DNA of 64,000 nucleotides from Burkholderiaceae bacterium. GTDB taxonomy: Bacteria > Pseudomonadota > Gammaproteobacteria > Burkholderiales > Burkholderiaceae_E. The stretch spans positions 108,010-172,009 of the forward strand of contig JAMLIN010000004.1 of the NCBI GenBank assembly GCA_023954135.1, given 5' to 3'. The position numbers and the translations under genes were made by a program. The number at the start of each line of letters is the position of its first letter. Within the stretch, counting starts at the first letter, position 1. The notes under the pieces were generated by a model. The model was not told the DNA's origin, ran no database searches, and saw only the letters and a list, made by a program, of their open reading frames with translations. Shown one piece after another: positions 15,712-26,877 of this stretch.

Positions 15712-16974
15712 ATGAACCGACGTTTCACTCTCAAGGCGACGGCAGCGGCCGTGGCCCTGGCCGCCCTCCCCGCATGGCTGCCCGCGCAGGCGGCCGAGAC
15801 GATCAAGGTCGGCGTCCTGCACTCGCTTTCGGGAACGATGGCGATATCGGAAACCGTGCTCAAGGACGTCGCGCTGATGGCGATCGAGGAGATCAATGCC
15901 AGCGGCGGCGTCCTCGGCAGGAAGCTAGAGCCGGTCGTCGTCGATCCCGCATCGAACTGGCCGCTGTTCGCCGAGCGGGCTCGCCAGCTCCTGACGCAGG
16001 ACAAGGTCGCGGTGACCTTCGGCTGCTGGACATCGGTATCGCGCAAGTCCGTGCTGCCGGTGTACGAGGAACTGAACGGCCTGCTCTTCTATCCCGTCCA
16101 GTACGAGGGCGAGGAACTCTCGAAGAACGTCTTCTACACCGGCGCGGCGCCCAACCAGCAGGCGATCCCGGCCGTCGAGTACCTGATGAGCGAGGATGGC
16201 GGCGGCGCGAAGCGCTGGGTGCTGCTGGGCACCGACTACGTCTATCCGCGCACCACCAACCGGATCCTGCGCGCCTTCCTGAAATCGAAGGGCGTCGCCG
16301 ACGGCGACATCCTCGAGACCTACACGCCGTTCGGCCACGCCGACTACCAGACCATCGTCGCCGACATCAAGCGCTTCGCCGCCGGCGGCAAGACCGCCGT
16401 GGTCTCGACCATCAACGGCGACTCGAACGTCCCGTTCTACAAGGAGCTCGGCAACCAGGGCCTGAAGGCCACCGACGTTCCGGTGGTCGCGTTCTCGGTC
16501 GGCGAGGAGGAGCTTCGCGGCGTCGATACCCGACCCCTGGTCGGCCATCTCGCGGCCTGGAACTACTTCATGTCGCTCGACAATCCGCAGAACACGGCCT
16601 TCACGAAGAAGTGGGCCGACTACGCGAAGGCCAAGGGCCTGTCGAGCGCATCCCGACCGCTCACCAACGACCCGATGGAGGCCACCTACATCGGCATCCA
16701 CATGTGGAAGCAGGCGGTCGAGAAGGCCGGCACCACCGACGTGGACAAGGTGATCGACGCGATGGCCGGCCAGACCTTCCAGGCGCCCTCGGGCTTTATC
16801 GCGAAGATGGACGAGCGTAACCACCACCTGCACAAGCCGGTGTTCATCGGCGAGGTGCAGGAGGACGGGCAGTTCAGCGTCGTCTGGCAGACTCCGGGGC
16901 CGGTACGGGCCAACCCCTGGAGTCCGTTCATTCCGGGCAATGACAAGAAGAAGGACGTGCCCGACAAGAGCTAG
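15712..16974 (+). CDS. urtA: Urea ABC transporter, periplasmic substrate-binding protein
   Basis: A 420-residue periplasmic binding protein of the amide/urea (FmdD/UrtA) branch of the leucine-binding family. A Sec signal peptide (about 1-27) ends AQA before AETIKVGVLHSLSGTMAISE. Diagnostic UrtA segments follow: EEINASGGVLGRKLEPVVVD, FGCWTSVSRKSVLPV, LFYPVQYEGEE and TGAAPNQQAIPAVEYLM. The C-terminal part has DPMEATYIGIHMW and PSGFIAKMDERNHHLHKP. It is first gene of the urt-ure operon, just downstream of the sigma-54 promoter. The ATG at 15712 follows GGGGGAA; longer in-frame extensions lack a signal peptide. Confidence 0.97.
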   Translation: MNRRFTLKATAAAVALAALPAWLPAQAAETIKVGVLHSLSGTMAISETVLKDVALMAIEEINASGGVLGRKLEPVVVDPASNWPLFAERARQLLTQDKVAVTFGCWTSVSRKSVLPVYEELNGLLFYPVQYEGEELSKNVFYTGAAPNQQAIPAVEYLMSEDGGGAKRWVLLGTDYVYPRTTNRILRAFLKSKGVADGDILETYTPFGHADYQTIVADIKRFAAGGKTAVVSTINGDSNVPFYKELGNQGLKATDVPVVAFSVGEEELRGVDTRPLVGHLAAWNYFMSLDNPQNTAFTKKWADYAKAKGLSSASRPLTNDPMEATYIGIHMWKQAVEKAGTTDVDKVIDAMAGQTFQAPSGFIAKMDERNHHLHKPVFIGEVQEDGQFSVVWQTPGPVRANPWSPFIPGNDKKKDVPDKS

Positions 16975-17066
16975 CGCAAGCGTCCTCGCCGCGGCCGGTG
17001 GCCGCGGCGCCCACCGCGCGGCCACCGTCCGGCGCCGCGTCCCCGAACCGATCCCGCCGATCCCCG

Positions 17067-18683
17067 ATGAGCCGACATACAGTCCACCCGCCGATGGCGT
17101 GGCTCGCCGCCGCATGGGCCCTCGTGCTCGCGCTGGCCGCCAGCCCGGCATTCGCCTTCACCGCCGGGCAGGCCGCTGCGATGGCCTCGGGAAGCGTCGG
17201 TGAGCGCGTCGAGGCGATTTCCGAAGCGGTGGCCGATCCCGATGCGGCGCTCGCCGCCTTCCTGCAGGCGATGCTGGAAGGGCGGGTACGCATGCTCGAT
17301 GGCCGGGCCATCATCGCGGCGGGCGACGGCAGCGCCGTCGATGCCGTCGACGGCAGCCCGGTCACCGGCATGGAAGCGGCCAGGGCCATCGTCAACAACA
17401 ACCGGATGCGACGCGAGATCGCCGACGCGATCGCGTCGCTCCAGCTGTTCTCCACCGAGGACACGACTCGTCTCGAAGCGGCACGCCGCATCGCCGACAA
17501 TCCCGACCCGACGAAGCTCGTCCTGATCGAGCGCGCCGCCGCCGCCGAGCGGGTCGCCGGCATCCGCGCCCTGCTCGAGCAGGCCCGCGCGGCCATCCTG
17601 GTGGCCTCGCCCGAACGCGAGGAACGACTCGCCGCCGCCCGCACGCTCGGCGAGAGCCGGGAACCGGCGATGAAGGCGCTCCTCGAGCGACGGCTGGCAG
17701 GCGAGCAGGCCGAGACCGACGCGGAGATCCGCAAGGCGCTCGCGACCTCGCTCGCCTCGGTCGCGCGCCGCGTCGCCATCGGGGAATACGCCGGGATCGT
17801 GTTCTCCGGCATCAGCCTCGGCAGCATCCTGCTGCTCGCCGCGCTCGGGCTCGCGATCACCTACGGCCTGATGGGCGTGATCAACCTCGCGCACGGCGAG
17901 CTGATCATGATCGGCGCCTATGCGACCTGGCTGACCCAGCAGTTCTTCCGCAACCATCTCCCGGCCTGGTTCGACACCTATCTCCTCGCCGCCGTCCCGG
18001 TCTCCTTCCTCGCCGCCGCGGCGGTAGGCGCGATCCTCGAGCGCCTCGTGATCCGCCACCTCTACGGCCGGGCACTCGAGACGCTGCTGGCCACCTGGGG
18101 CATCAGCCTGATACTGATGCAGGCGGTGCGCTCGACGTTCGGCGCGCAGAACGTCGCGGTCGAGAATCCGTCCTGGCTCTCGGGCGGGCTGGTGGTGCTG
18201 CCCAATCTCGTCCTGCCCTGGAACCGGATCGCGATCATCGTCTTCGCGTTCGTCGTGGTGGCGGCGATCGCCCTGCTGCTCGCGCGCAGCCGCCTGGGCC
18301 TGTTCGTGCGCGCCGCGACCCAGAACCGGATGATGGCGCGCTGCGTCGGCGTGCCCACCCGGCGGGTCGACACCCTCGCCTTCGCGCTCGGCGCCGGCGT
18401 GGCCGGGCTCGCCGGCTGCGCGCTCTCCCAGGTCGGCAATGTCGGCCCGGACCTCGGCCAGGGCTACATCGTCGACTCCTTCATGGTGGTCGTGCTCGGC
18501 GGCGTCGGCCAGATCGCCGGCGCCGTCTATGCCGGCCTCGGGCTCGGCATCCTCAACAAGATATTCGAGGGCATGGCGGGCGCGGTGATCGCCAAGATCG
18601 CGCTCCTCGTGATGATCATCCTCTTCATCCAGAAGCGACCGCAGGGCATCTTCGCCCTGAAGGGCCGCAGCGCGGAGGCCTGA
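17067..18683 (+). CDS. urtB: Urea ABC transporter permease UrtB
   Basis: A 538-residue LivH-type inner membrane permease with the long N-terminal extracytoplasmic extension characteristic of UrtB. A signal-like segment (about 10-30) is followed by some 220 soluble residues rich in Ala and Glu. The permease domain starts near IVFSGISLGSILLLAALGLA, with GLMGVINLAHGELIMIGAYA and about eight membrane segments. The coupling region includes LLATWGISLILMQAVR. It follows urtA after 92 bases and overlaps urtC as TGATG. An alternative start at 17094 would trim nine residues before the signal segment. Confidence 0.95.
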   Translation: MSRHTVHPPMAWLAAAWALVLALAASPAFAFTAGQAAAMASGSVGERVEAISEAVADPDAALAAFLQAMLEGRVRMLDGRAIIAAGDGSAVDAVDGSPVTGMEAARAIVNNNRMRREIADAIASLQLFSTEDTTRLEAARRIADNPDPTKLVLIERAAAAERVAGIRALLEQARAAILVASPEREERLAAARTLGESREPAMKALLERRLAGEQAETDAEIRKALATSLASVARRVAIGEYAGIVFSGISLGSILLLAALGLAITYGLMGVINLAHGELIMIGAYATWLTQQFFRNHLPAWFDTYLLAAVPVSFLAAAAVGAILERLVIRHLYGRALETLLATWGISLILMQAVRSTFGAQNVAVENPSWLSGGLVVLPNLVLPWNRIAIIVFAFVVVAAIALLLARSRLGLFVRAATQNRMMARCVGVPTRRVDTLAFALGAGVAGLAGCALSQVGNVGPDLGQGYIVDSFMVVVLGGVGQIAGAVYAGLGLGILNKIFEGMAGAVIAKIALLVMIILFIQKRPQGIFALKGRSAEA

Positions 18684-19798
18684 TGTCGAGCACCGTATCC
18701 ACCGCGGCGACCAGCCTGCCTTCCTCCCGCCCCGGCAGCATCGGGCTGGCGGCGGGGCTGGCCGCCGCGATCGCCGCGGTCGTCGCGATCCTCGTGGCCA
18801 ATCTCTGGATGCCGGCCGACCATCCGCTGCACCTGTCCGACTATGCGGTCTCGCTGGTCGGGAAGATCCTGTGCTACGCGATCGTCGCTCTGGCGATCGA
18901 CCTGGTCTGGGGCTACGCCGGCATCCTCTCGCTCGGACACGGCCTGTTCTTCGCGCTCGGCGGCTACGCCATGGGCATGTACCTGATGCGCTCGATCGGG
19001 CGCGATGGCGTCTACCGCAGCGACCTGCCCGACTTCATGGTGTTCCTCGACTGGCAGACGCTGCCCTGGCACTGGACCTTCACGGAGCATTTCGCCTGGG
19101 CGCTCCTGCTGGTGGTCGCGGTGCCCGGCATCGTCGCCTTCGTGTTCGGCTACTTCGCCTTCCGGTCGCGGATCAAGGGAGTCTACTTCTCGATCATCAC
19201 GCAGGCGCTGACCTACGCCGCGATGCTGCTCTTCTTTCGCAACGAGACCGGCTTCGGCGGCAACAACGGCTTCACCGATTTCAAGCGCATCCTCGGCATG
19301 CCGATCGCGACCACGGAGACCCGGGCGGTCCTGTTCGCCCTGAGCGCGCTGGTGCTGATCGGCTTCTTCCTGATGTCCCGGTGGCTGGTGCGCTCGAAGT
19401 TCGGCCGGGTGCTGACGGCGATCCGCGACGCCGAGAACCGGGTGATGTTCTGCGGCTACGACCCGCTCTGGTACAAGCTCGGGATCTGGACCCTGTCGGC
19501 GGTGATGTGCGGCATCGCCGGCGCCCTCTATGTGCCGCAGGTCGGCATCATCAACCCGGGCGAGATGTCGCCGGCCCAGTCGATCGAGATCGCGATCTGG
19601 GCGGCGGTCGGCGGTCGCGGCACCCTGGTCGGACCGATCCTCGGCGCCTTCCTCGTGAACGGCGCGAAGAGCTGGTTCACGGTGGCCTTCCCCGAGTACT
19701 GGCTCTACTTCCTCGGCCTGCTGTTCGTGCTGGTGACGCTGTTCCTGCCCGCCGGCGTTCTGGGCCTGCTGCGGCGACGCCGCGCCGGAGAGCGCTGA
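18683..19798 (+). CDS. urtC: Urea ABC transporter permease UrtC
   Basis: A 371-residue LivM-type permease that pairs with UrtB. Membrane segments begin at residues 15-40. The family pattern IVALAIDLVWGYAGILSLGH (GHGLFF following) is present, along with KGVYFSIITQALTYAAMLLF, NETGFGGNNGFTDFK and SIEIAIWAAVGGRGTLVGPI. The start codon overlaps the urtB stop and its stop overlaps urtD (TGATG both times), so the transporter subunits are translationally coupled. The NNGFTDFK signature separates urea permeases from branched-chain amino-acid LivM. Confidence 0.96.
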   Translation: MSSTVSTAATSLPSSRPGSIGLAAGLAAAIAAVVAILVANLWMPADHPLHLSDYAVSLVGKILCYAIVALAIDLVWGYAGILSLGHGLFFALGGYAMGMYLMRSIGRDGVYRSDLPDFMVFLDWQTLPWHWTFTEHFAWALLLVVAVPGIVAFVFGYFAFRSRIKGVYFSIITQALTYAAMLLFFRNETGFGGNNGFTDFKRILGMPIATTETRAVLFALSALVLIGFFLMSRWLVRSKFGRVLTAIRDAENRVMFCGYDPLWYKLGIWTLSAVMCGIAGALYVPQVGIINPGEMSPAQSIEIAIWAAVGGRGTLVGPILGAFLVNGAKSWFTVAFPEYWLYFLGLLFVLVTLFLPAGVLGLLRRRRAGER

Positions 19799-20661
19799 TG
19801 TACCAGGTGGTCATGCAGGACGAACCCGTCGCTGCCGCTGCGGTCGACGAAACGCCGCTGGCGGGCGCGGGTGGACGCGACGCCGCCTTCGGACGGGTGG
19901 TCTCCGACACCGTCGACCTGAGCCATGGGGTCGCCCTCTACGTCGAGGACGTCATGGTGTCCTTCGACGGCTTTCGCGCCCTGAACCGGCTGTCGCTCAC
20001 GATCGGACGCGACGAGCTGCGCTGCGTGATCGGCCCCAATGGCGCCGGCAAGACGACGATGATGGACGTGATCACCGGCAAGACCCGCCCCGACGAGGGG
20101 CGCGTCTTCTTCGGCCAGTCCCACGACCTGCTGCGCATGAGCGAGCCGCGGATCGCCGATCTCGGCATCGGGCGCAAGTTCCAGAAGCCGACGGTCTTCG
20201 AGGCGATGAGCGTGTTCGACAACATCGAGCTCGCCCTGAAGGCCGAGAAGAGCGCCCGCGCATCCGTGCGCTGGCGGCTCGGCCACGCGCAGCGCGAGCG
20301 GATCGAGGAGGTGCTCGCGCAGGTCCGGCTGGCCGGGCATGCGGCGACCATCGCCGGCACCCTGTCGCATGGGCAGAAGCAGTGGCTCGAGATCGGCATG
20401 CTGCTCGCCCAGGATCCGGTGCTGCTGCTGCTCGACGAGCCGGTGGCGGGCATGACCGACGAGGAGACGATGCGCACCGCCGAGCTCCTGCTCGAGCTGG
20501 AGGGGAAGCACGCGATCGTCGTGGTCGAGCACGACATGGAATTCATCGCCCAGATCGCCCGTACCGTCACCGTGCTCCACGAGGGGAGCGTGCTCGCCGA
20601 GGGCCGCCTCGACGATGTCCGGGCCGACGACCGGGTGATCGAGGTCTACCTGGGACGCTAG
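19798..20661 (+). CDS. urtD: Urea ABC transporter ATP-binding protein UrtD
   Basis: A 287-residue LivG-type ATPase. Walker A is GPNGAGKTTM, the Q loop lies in GIGRKFQKPTVFE, the signature motif is the variant LSHGQKQWLEIGM and Walker B is VLLLLDEPVAGMTDEE. The H switch is VVVEHDMEFI. LSHGQKQWLEI is specific to UrtD. An N-terminal extension of about 45 residues precedes the ABC domain and looks non-conserved, so translation might start further in. It overlaps urtC by TGATG and is followed by urtE after 15 bases. Confidence 0.96.
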   Translation: MYQVVMQDEPVAAAAVDETPLAGAGGRDAAFGRVVSDTVDLSHGVALYVEDVMVSFDGFRALNRLSLTIGRDELRCVIGPNGAGKTTMMDVITGKTRPDEGRVFFGQSHDLLRMSEPRIADLGIGRKFQKPTVFEAMSVFDNIELALKAEKSARASVRWRLGHAQRERIEEVLAQVRLAGHAATIAGTLSHGQKQWLEIGMLLAQDPVLLLLDEPVAGMTDEETMRTAELLLELEGKHAIVVVEHDMEFIAQIARTVTVLHEGSVLAEGRLDDVRADDRVIEVYLGR

Positions 20662-20676
20662 CCGGACGCAACCGAC

Positions 20677-21369
20677 ATGCTCGAGATCGAAGCGATCGAC
20701 CAGTACTACGGCGGCAGCCACATCCTGCGCGGCATCACGCTCGACGTGCCGGTCGGCAAGGTCACCGTCCTGCTCGGGCGCAACGGCGTCGGCAAGACGA
20801 CGCTGCTCCGGAGCATCATGGGTGTGGTGCCGATACGGCGCGGCGAGATCCGCTTCGGCGGCGAGCGCGTCGACCGGCTGCCGCCCGAGAAGCGGGTCGC
20901 GCTCGGCATCGGCTATGTGCCCCAGGGACGGGAGATCTTCGGGCGGCTGACCGTCGAGGAGAACCTGCGCATGGGGCTCGCCTCGGTACGCGGCGCGAAG
21001 CGGATACCGGACGAGCTCTTCGAGCTCTTTCCGGTGCTCCACACGATGCTGCGGCGACGCGGCGGCGACCTGTCGGGCGGCCAGCAGCAGCAGCTCGCGA
21101 TCGCCCGGGCGCTCGCGATGAAGCCGAAGCTGCTCATCCTCGACGAGCCGACCGAAGGCATCCAGCCCTCGATCATCAAGGAGATCGAGCGGGTGATCCG
21201 CCTGCTCGCGGCGCGCGGCGACATGGGCATCCTGCTCGTCGAGCAGTACTATGATTTCGCGCAGGCGCTCGCCGACCACTACGCGGTGATGGCACGCGGC
21301 GAGATCCGCCGCCGGGGCGCGGGCGCCGACATGGAGCGCGACGGCATCCGTGAACTCGTTGCCATATGA
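20677..21369 (+). CDS. urtE: Urea ABC transporter ATP-binding protein UrtE
   Basis: A 230-residue LivF-type ATPase. It starts MLEIEAIDQYYGGSHILRGI. Walker A is GRNGVGKTTLL, the Q-loop region is GYVPQGREIFGRLTVEENL, the signature is LSGGQQQQLAIARAL, and Walker B is LLILDEPTEGIQPSI, the last with the UrtE-type TEGIQPS. The H-switch segment is LLVEQYYDFA. It completes the urea importer. Its 3' end overlaps ureD by 20 bases, linking uptake to urease assembly in one transcript. Confidence 0.97.
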   Translation: MLEIEAIDQYYGGSHILRGITLDVPVGKVTVLLGRNGVGKTTLLRSIMGVVPIRRGEIRFGGERVDRLPPEKRVALGIGYVPQGREIFGRLTVEENLRMGLASVRGAKRIPDELFELFPVLHTMLRRRGGDLSGGQQQQLAIARALAMKPKLLILDEPTEGIQPSIIKEIERVIRLLAARGDMGILLVEQYYDFAQALADHYAVMARGEIRRRGAGADMERDGIRELVAI

Positions 21370-22264
21370 AGCGGCCGATGCGCGGGCCGCCCATCCCGAA
21401 GCCGACTGCCGCGATGTCTGGCACGCCGGGCTCGAGCTCGCCTACGCGCGACGCGGCGAGCGCACCGTGCCCTCCCTGCGTCGCCATCACGGGCCCCTGC
21501 GGATCCTGCGCGGCCTGCGGCCCGAGGGCGAGGGGCTCTGGCACCAGATCATCGTGCATCCGCCCGGTGGCATCGCATCGAGCGATTCGCTCGAGATCGC
21601 GGTCACGGCCCAGGCCGGCGCGCAGGTCCTGCTCACCTCGCCGGGCGCCGCCAAGTGGTATCGGGCCCGATTGCCGGACGGATCCCCCGCCGAACCCGGC
21701 ACCTGGGCCCATCAGCGCCTGCACCTGCGCGTCGAGCCCGGCGCCAGCCTCGAATGGCTGCCGCTCGAGGCCATCGTCTTCGATGGCGCCCGGGCGCAAT
21801 GGCACAGCCGTTTCGACGTCGCGCCCGGAGCGAGCCTGATGGCCGCCGAGCTGGTCTGCCTCGGCGAACCCGCCAGCGGCCGCCCCTATGCGCGCGGCAG
21901 CCTGCGCTGGCGCACCGAGATCCGGCGCGGCGGGCGCCTGCTGTTCGGCGAGCAGGCGAGCATCGCGGGCGGCGACCGCCTGCTCGCATCGCCCGCCGGC
22001 CTGGCCGGCCATCCGGTCTTCGGCACCCTCTTCGCGGTCGCTCCCGGGCCGGCGGTCGACCTGCTGCCCGATCCGCTGACCGCCTTGCGCGCGATCGAGG
22101 CGCCGGGCGAGCTTGCCGCCACCCGCATCGAGGATCTCGTCATGCTGCGCTGGCGCGGCGACAGCGTCGAGCAGGGCTGGCTCGCCCTGCGCGCCGCCTG
22201 GTCGGTCCTGCGTCCGGTCCTGGTCGGGCGCCCCGCGATCGCACCCCGGATCTGGGCAACCTGA
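21350..22264 (+). CDS. ureD: Urease accessory protein UreD
   Basis: A 304-residue accessory protein (UreH elsewhere) that forms the UreD-UreF-UreG complex for carbamylation and nickel loading of apo-urease. Family segments are visible: HQIIVHPPGGIASSDSLEIA, VLLTSPGAAKWYRA, LEWLPLEAIVFDGARA and FGTLFAV. Its beginning overlaps urtE by 20 bases; the ATG at 21350 is used because the frame reads family-like soon after. An alternative later start cannot be excluded since the first 20 residues are poorly conserved. Confidence 0.95.
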   Translation: MNSLPYEAADARAAHPEADCRDVWHAGLELAYARRGERTVPSLRRHHGPLRILRGLRPEGEGLWHQIIVHPPGGIASSDSLEIAVTAQAGAQVLLTSPGAAKWYRARLPDGSPAEPGTWAHQRLHLRVEPGASLEWLPLEAIVFDGARAQWHSRFDVAPGASLMAAELVCLGEPASGRPYARGSLRWRTEIRRGGRLLFGEQASIAGGDRLLASPAGLAGHPVFGTLFAVAPGPAVDLLPDPLTALRAIEAPGELAATRIEDLVMLRWRGDSVEQGWLALRAAWSVLRPVLVGRPAIAPRIWAT

Positions 22265-22306
22265 AGCGCCATCGCGGCATCGAACGGAGCAAGGGAGGAC
22301 ACCGAA

Positions 22307-22609
22307 ATGGAACTCACACCACGCGAGCGCGACAAGCTGCTCCTGTTCACCGCGGCGCTGCTCGCCGAGCGCCGGCGCGAGCGCGGCCTGAAGCTCAACT
22401 ATCCGGAGTCGGTTGCGCTCATCAGCGCGGCCATCCTCGAAGGCGCGCGCGATGGCCGCAGCGTCGCCGAGCTGATGCATTTCGGGACCACGATCCTCGG
22501 GCGCGACGACGTGATGGAAGGCGTTCCCGAGCTGATCCCCGAGATCCAGGTCGAGGCGACCTTCCCGGACGGCACAAAGCTCGTGACAGTCCACCAGCCC
22601 ATCGTCTAG
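22307..22609 (+). CDS. ureA: Urease gamma subunit
   Basis: A 100-residue structural subunit of the cytoplasmic nickel enzyme. The start [20 protein letters not shown] is the standard UreA beginning, with [40 protein letters not shown] and a [12 protein letters not shown] ending. The length is exactly typical of bacteria with separate gamma and beta subunits. A good AAGGAGG site precedes it, and ureB follows after 10 bases. Confidence 0.99.
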   Translation: MELTPRERDKLLLFTAALLAERRRERGLKLNYPESVALISAAILEGARDGRSVAELMHFGTTILGRDDVMEGVPELIPEIQVEATFPDGTKLVTVHQPIV

Positions 22610-22619
22610 GGAGAAAACG

Positions 22620-22924
22620 ATGATGATTCCGGGACAGATCGAGACCGCCGAGGGCGAGATCGAGATCAATGCCGGGCGCGAGCGCATCGTGCTCGAGGTC
22701 GCCAATACGGGCGACCGGCCGGTGCAGGTCGGGTCGCACTACCACTTCCACGAGACCAACGATGCGCTGGTCTTCGACCGGCAGGCCGCCCGCGGCTTCC
22801 GGCTCGACATTCCCGCCGGCACGGCGGTCCGCTTCGAGCCGGGGCAGACGCGAACCGTCGATCTCGTGCGGGTCGCGGGCAACTGCCGGATCTTCGGCTT
22901 CCAGGGCCGGATCATGGGGGCACT

Positions 22925-22928
<4 letters not shown>
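22620..22928 (+). CDS. ureB: Urease beta subunit
   Basis: A 102-residue structural subunit. [38 protein letters not shown] and [16 protein letters not shown] are all diagnostic. A doubled Met (MM) at the start leaves 22620 or 22623 as possible initiation sites. It is preceded by GGGAGAA and overlaps ureC by four bases (ATGA), as in most urease operons. Confidence 0.98.
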
Positions 22929-24625
<1,697 letters not shown>

Positions 24626-24639
24626 CCGGGAGGCCACCG

Positions 24640-25212
24640 ATGCTGATCTTCACCGAAAGATGCGAGGACGACGGCCCCATCGCCGGGTCGGTGAGCCTGC
24701 CCTTCGACCTGCGCCAGCGTTCGCGGCTGCGGGTCGAGGTGGGCGAAGGCGCGCTCGCCGGCAGCCTCGTCGGCTTCGACCTGCCGCGCGGCAGCGTGTT
24801 GCGCAACGGCGACCGGGTACGCAGCGCCGGCGGGGAGATCCTGCGGATCGATGCCGCCCCGGAATCGCTCGTGCACATCGCGGCGGCATCGGGACCGGCG
24901 CTTGCCCGGATCGCCTACCACCTCGGCAACCGGCATGTACCCGTCGAGGTCGGCCCCGGCTGGCTGCGCCTGCAGGCCGATCCGGTGCTCGAAGGCATGG
25001 TGGGGGGCCTGGGTGTGGTCCCGGTGCGCATCGAGGCGCCGTTCGAACCCGAGGCCGGCGCATACGGGCATGCCGGCCACGGCCATTCGCACGGCGCCGA
25101 CACGCATGGCGAAGATGGCCATGCCCACCATCACCACGCGCATCCGCACGGCGCGGACGGGCGCCACGCGCCGCGCATCCACGACCTGCTCGCGGACCGG
25201 CAGTCGCGATGA
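24640..25212 (+). CDS. ureE: Urease accessory protein UreE (nickel chaperone)
   Basis: A 190-residue dimeric metallochaperone. An N-terminal peptide-binding-like domain (about 1-75) is followed by a C-terminal metal-binding domain containing [20 protein letters not shown], where the conserved interface histidine lies in GNRHVP. A long histidine-rich tail (about residues 145-180, [20 protein letters not shown] then HHAHPHG) would store extra nickel. Its stop overlaps ureF as ATGA. Tail length varies among species, and this one is on the long side. Confidence 0.97.
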   Translation: MLIFTERCEDDGPIAGSVSLPFDLRQRSRLRVEVGEGALAGSLVGFDLPRGSVLRNGDRVRSAGGEILRIDAAPESLVHIAAASGPALARIAYHLGNRHVPVEVGPGWLRLQADPVLEGMVGGLGVVPVRIEAPFEPEAGAYGHAGHGHSHGADTHGEDGHAHHHHAHPHGADGRHAPRIHDLLADRQSR

Positions 25213-25940
25213 CGACCGTGCCCGCGATGTCCGCCGATCCGTCGCTCGCGGCGACCGCGGCGCGGCGCCTCGCCCTGCTCCGGCTCGGCAGTCCGGCGCT
25301 GCCGATCGGCGGCTACAGCTATTCGCAGGGGCTCGAGACGGCGATCGATCGGAGCTGGGTACGAACCGAAGCCGACATGCGGACGTGGCTCGAGGATCTT
25401 CTGGAGGCCAGTATCGGCCGCTTCGACGCGCCGCTCGTCCACGCCCTCGCGAGCGCGGTCGCCGCCGACGATGCCGCGCGCAGCGCGCGACTGCACGAGA
25501 GCTACCTCGGAGCGCGCGAATCGGCCGAGCTGCGCGCCGAGACCCTGCAGATGGGCCGCTCGCTGCTGCAGCTGGTCGAAGGTCTCGACGGGCTTCCGGA
25601 AGGCACCCGCGAGGCGACGCGCAATCTGCTGGCGACCGGCGACTGCGCCCTGCCGCTCGCCTGGGCCTGGGCGGCCCGCGGGCTGCGCATCGGCCCCGAC
25701 GAGGCGCTTGCCGCCTGGCTCTGGGCCTGGCTCGAGAACCAGGTGACCGCGGCCATGAAGGCGATCCCGCTCGGCCAGCAGGCCGGCCAGCGCCTGTTCT
25801 CGGCCCTCGCCCCGGCGCTGGCGGCGAGCGCGGCGCGGGCCGCCACGCTCGCCGAGGACGACTGGAGCAGCTTCGCCCCCGGCTTCGCGATGTGCAGCAG
25901 CTGGCACGAGACGCAGTACTCGCGCCTGTTCAGGTCCTGA
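25209..25940 (+). CDS. ureF: Urease accessory protein UreF
   Basis: A 243-residue all-helical protein that acts with UreD and controls the UreG GTPase during nickel insertion. Family motifs are [29 protein letters not shown] and a C-terminal [18 protein letters not shown] (the [14 protein letters not shown] ending is specific to UreF). The ATG at 25209 overlaps the ureE stop. ureG begins 38 bases after its stop. Confidence 0.97.
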   Translation: MTTVPAMSADPSLAATAARRLALLRLGSPALPIGGYSYSQGLETAIDRSWVRTEADMRTWLEDLLEASIGRFDAPLVHALASAVAADDAARSARLHESYLGARESAELRAETLQMGRSLLQLVEGLDGLPEGTREATRNLLATGDCALPLAWAWAARGLRIGPDEALAAWLWAWLENQVTAAMKAIPLGQQAGQRLFSALAPALAASAARAATLAEDDWSSFAPGFAMCSSWHETQYSRLFRS

Positions 25941-25978
25941 CGACGGCCGCATACCGTCACCTTCACGAAAAGGCAACG

Positions 25979-26596
25979 ATGACATCGACGAAACAGGCCC
26001 TGCGGGTCGGCATCGGCGGGCCGGTCGGCTCGGGCAAGACGGCGCTCACGCTCGCCCTGTGCCGGGCCCTGCGCGATCGCTACGACATGGCGGTGGTGAC
26101 CAACGACATCTACACCCGCGAGGATGCCGAGTTCCTCGCCCGCAACGATGCGCTCGGCATCGAGCGCATCCTCGGGGTCGAGACCGGCGGCTGTCCGCAC
26201 ACCGCGATCCGCGAGGACGCGTCGATCAACCTCGAGGCCGTCGAGCGGCTGCAGCGGCGGCATCCGGGACTCACGCTCGTCCTCATCGAGAGCGGCGGCG
26301 ACAATCTCGCCGCGACCTTCAGTCCCGAGCTGTCGGACCTGACGATCTACGTGATCGACGTCGCTGCCGGCGACAAGATTCCCCGCAAGGGAGGGCCGGG
26401 CATCATCAAGAGCGATCTGCTCGTCATCAACAAGATCGATCTCGCGCCGCATGTCGGCGCCTCGCTCGAGGTGATGGAAACCGATGCCCGGCGCATGCGC
26501 GGCGAGCGCCCCTTCGTGTTCGCGAACATGCACAGCGGCGAAGGGCTGGAGCGCATCGTGGCCTTCATCGAGACGCACGGCCTGCTGCTAAACTGA
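25979..26596 (+). CDS. ureG: Urease accessory GTPase UreG
   Basis: A 205-residue SIMIBI-class GTPase that delivers nickel to urease. The P-loop is [13 protein letters not shown]. The switch/metal region is [15 protein letters not shown] and the metal-binding Cys-Pro-His is [17 protein letters not shown]. Base specificity comes from [30 protein letters not shown] is also characteristic. The order ureE-ureF-ureG is standard and completes the assembly machinery. Confidence 0.98.
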   Translation: MTSTKQALRVGIGGPVGSGKTALTLALCRALRDRYDMAVVTNDIYTREDAEFLARNDALGIERILGVETGGCPHTAIREDASINLEAVERLQRRHPGLTLVLIESGGDNLAATFSPELSDLTIYVIDVAAGDKIPRKGGPGIIKSDLLVINKIDLAPHVGASLEVMETDARRMRGERPFVFANMHSGEGLERIVAFIETHGLLLN

Positions 26597-26625
26597 TCCC
26601 CAACCGGTCATTCTGGAGACTAGCG

Positions 26626-26877
26626 ATGCGTCATGTTCCCGATATCCGCCGTGCCGTCGCCGGCATTGCCCTCGCCCTGCCCGCGACGGCGTTCGCCCAT
26701 CCCGGCGAGCATCCCGGCGGGTTCGCCTCGCTGGTCCATCTGCTGACCGAGCCCGATCACCTCGCGATGCTGATCGGCGCGGCCGTGCTCGGCTACTTCA
26801 TCCATCGCCGCATCCGCCATCAGCGCGCCGACCGCGCCCGGCGGCAGCGCGACCAGGGCATGGACGGGAATTCATGA
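26626..26877 (+). CDS. Miniature HupE/UreJ-like membrane protein
   Basis: An 83-residue protein with a signal-like N-terminus (about 1-24, AGIALALPATAFAHPGEHPG) and one predicted membrane helix (about 45-62, HLAMLIGAAVLGYFIH), then a basic tail. The segment HPGEHPGGFASLVHLLTEPD plus HLAML echoes the start of HupE/UreJ nickel permeases, where His-Pro-Gly at the mature N-terminus and a DHLLAM motif in the first helix bind metal. Full HupE/UreJ has about six helices and 190-200 residues, so this would be only its first module. It lies 29 bases after ureG and overlaps the HAD gene as ATGA. A role in nickel entry or homeostasis is inference. Confidence 0.7.
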   Translation: MRHVPDIRRAVAGIALALPATAFAHPGEHPGGFASLVHLLTEPDHLAMLIGAAVLGYFIHRRIRHQRADRARRQRDQGMDGNS

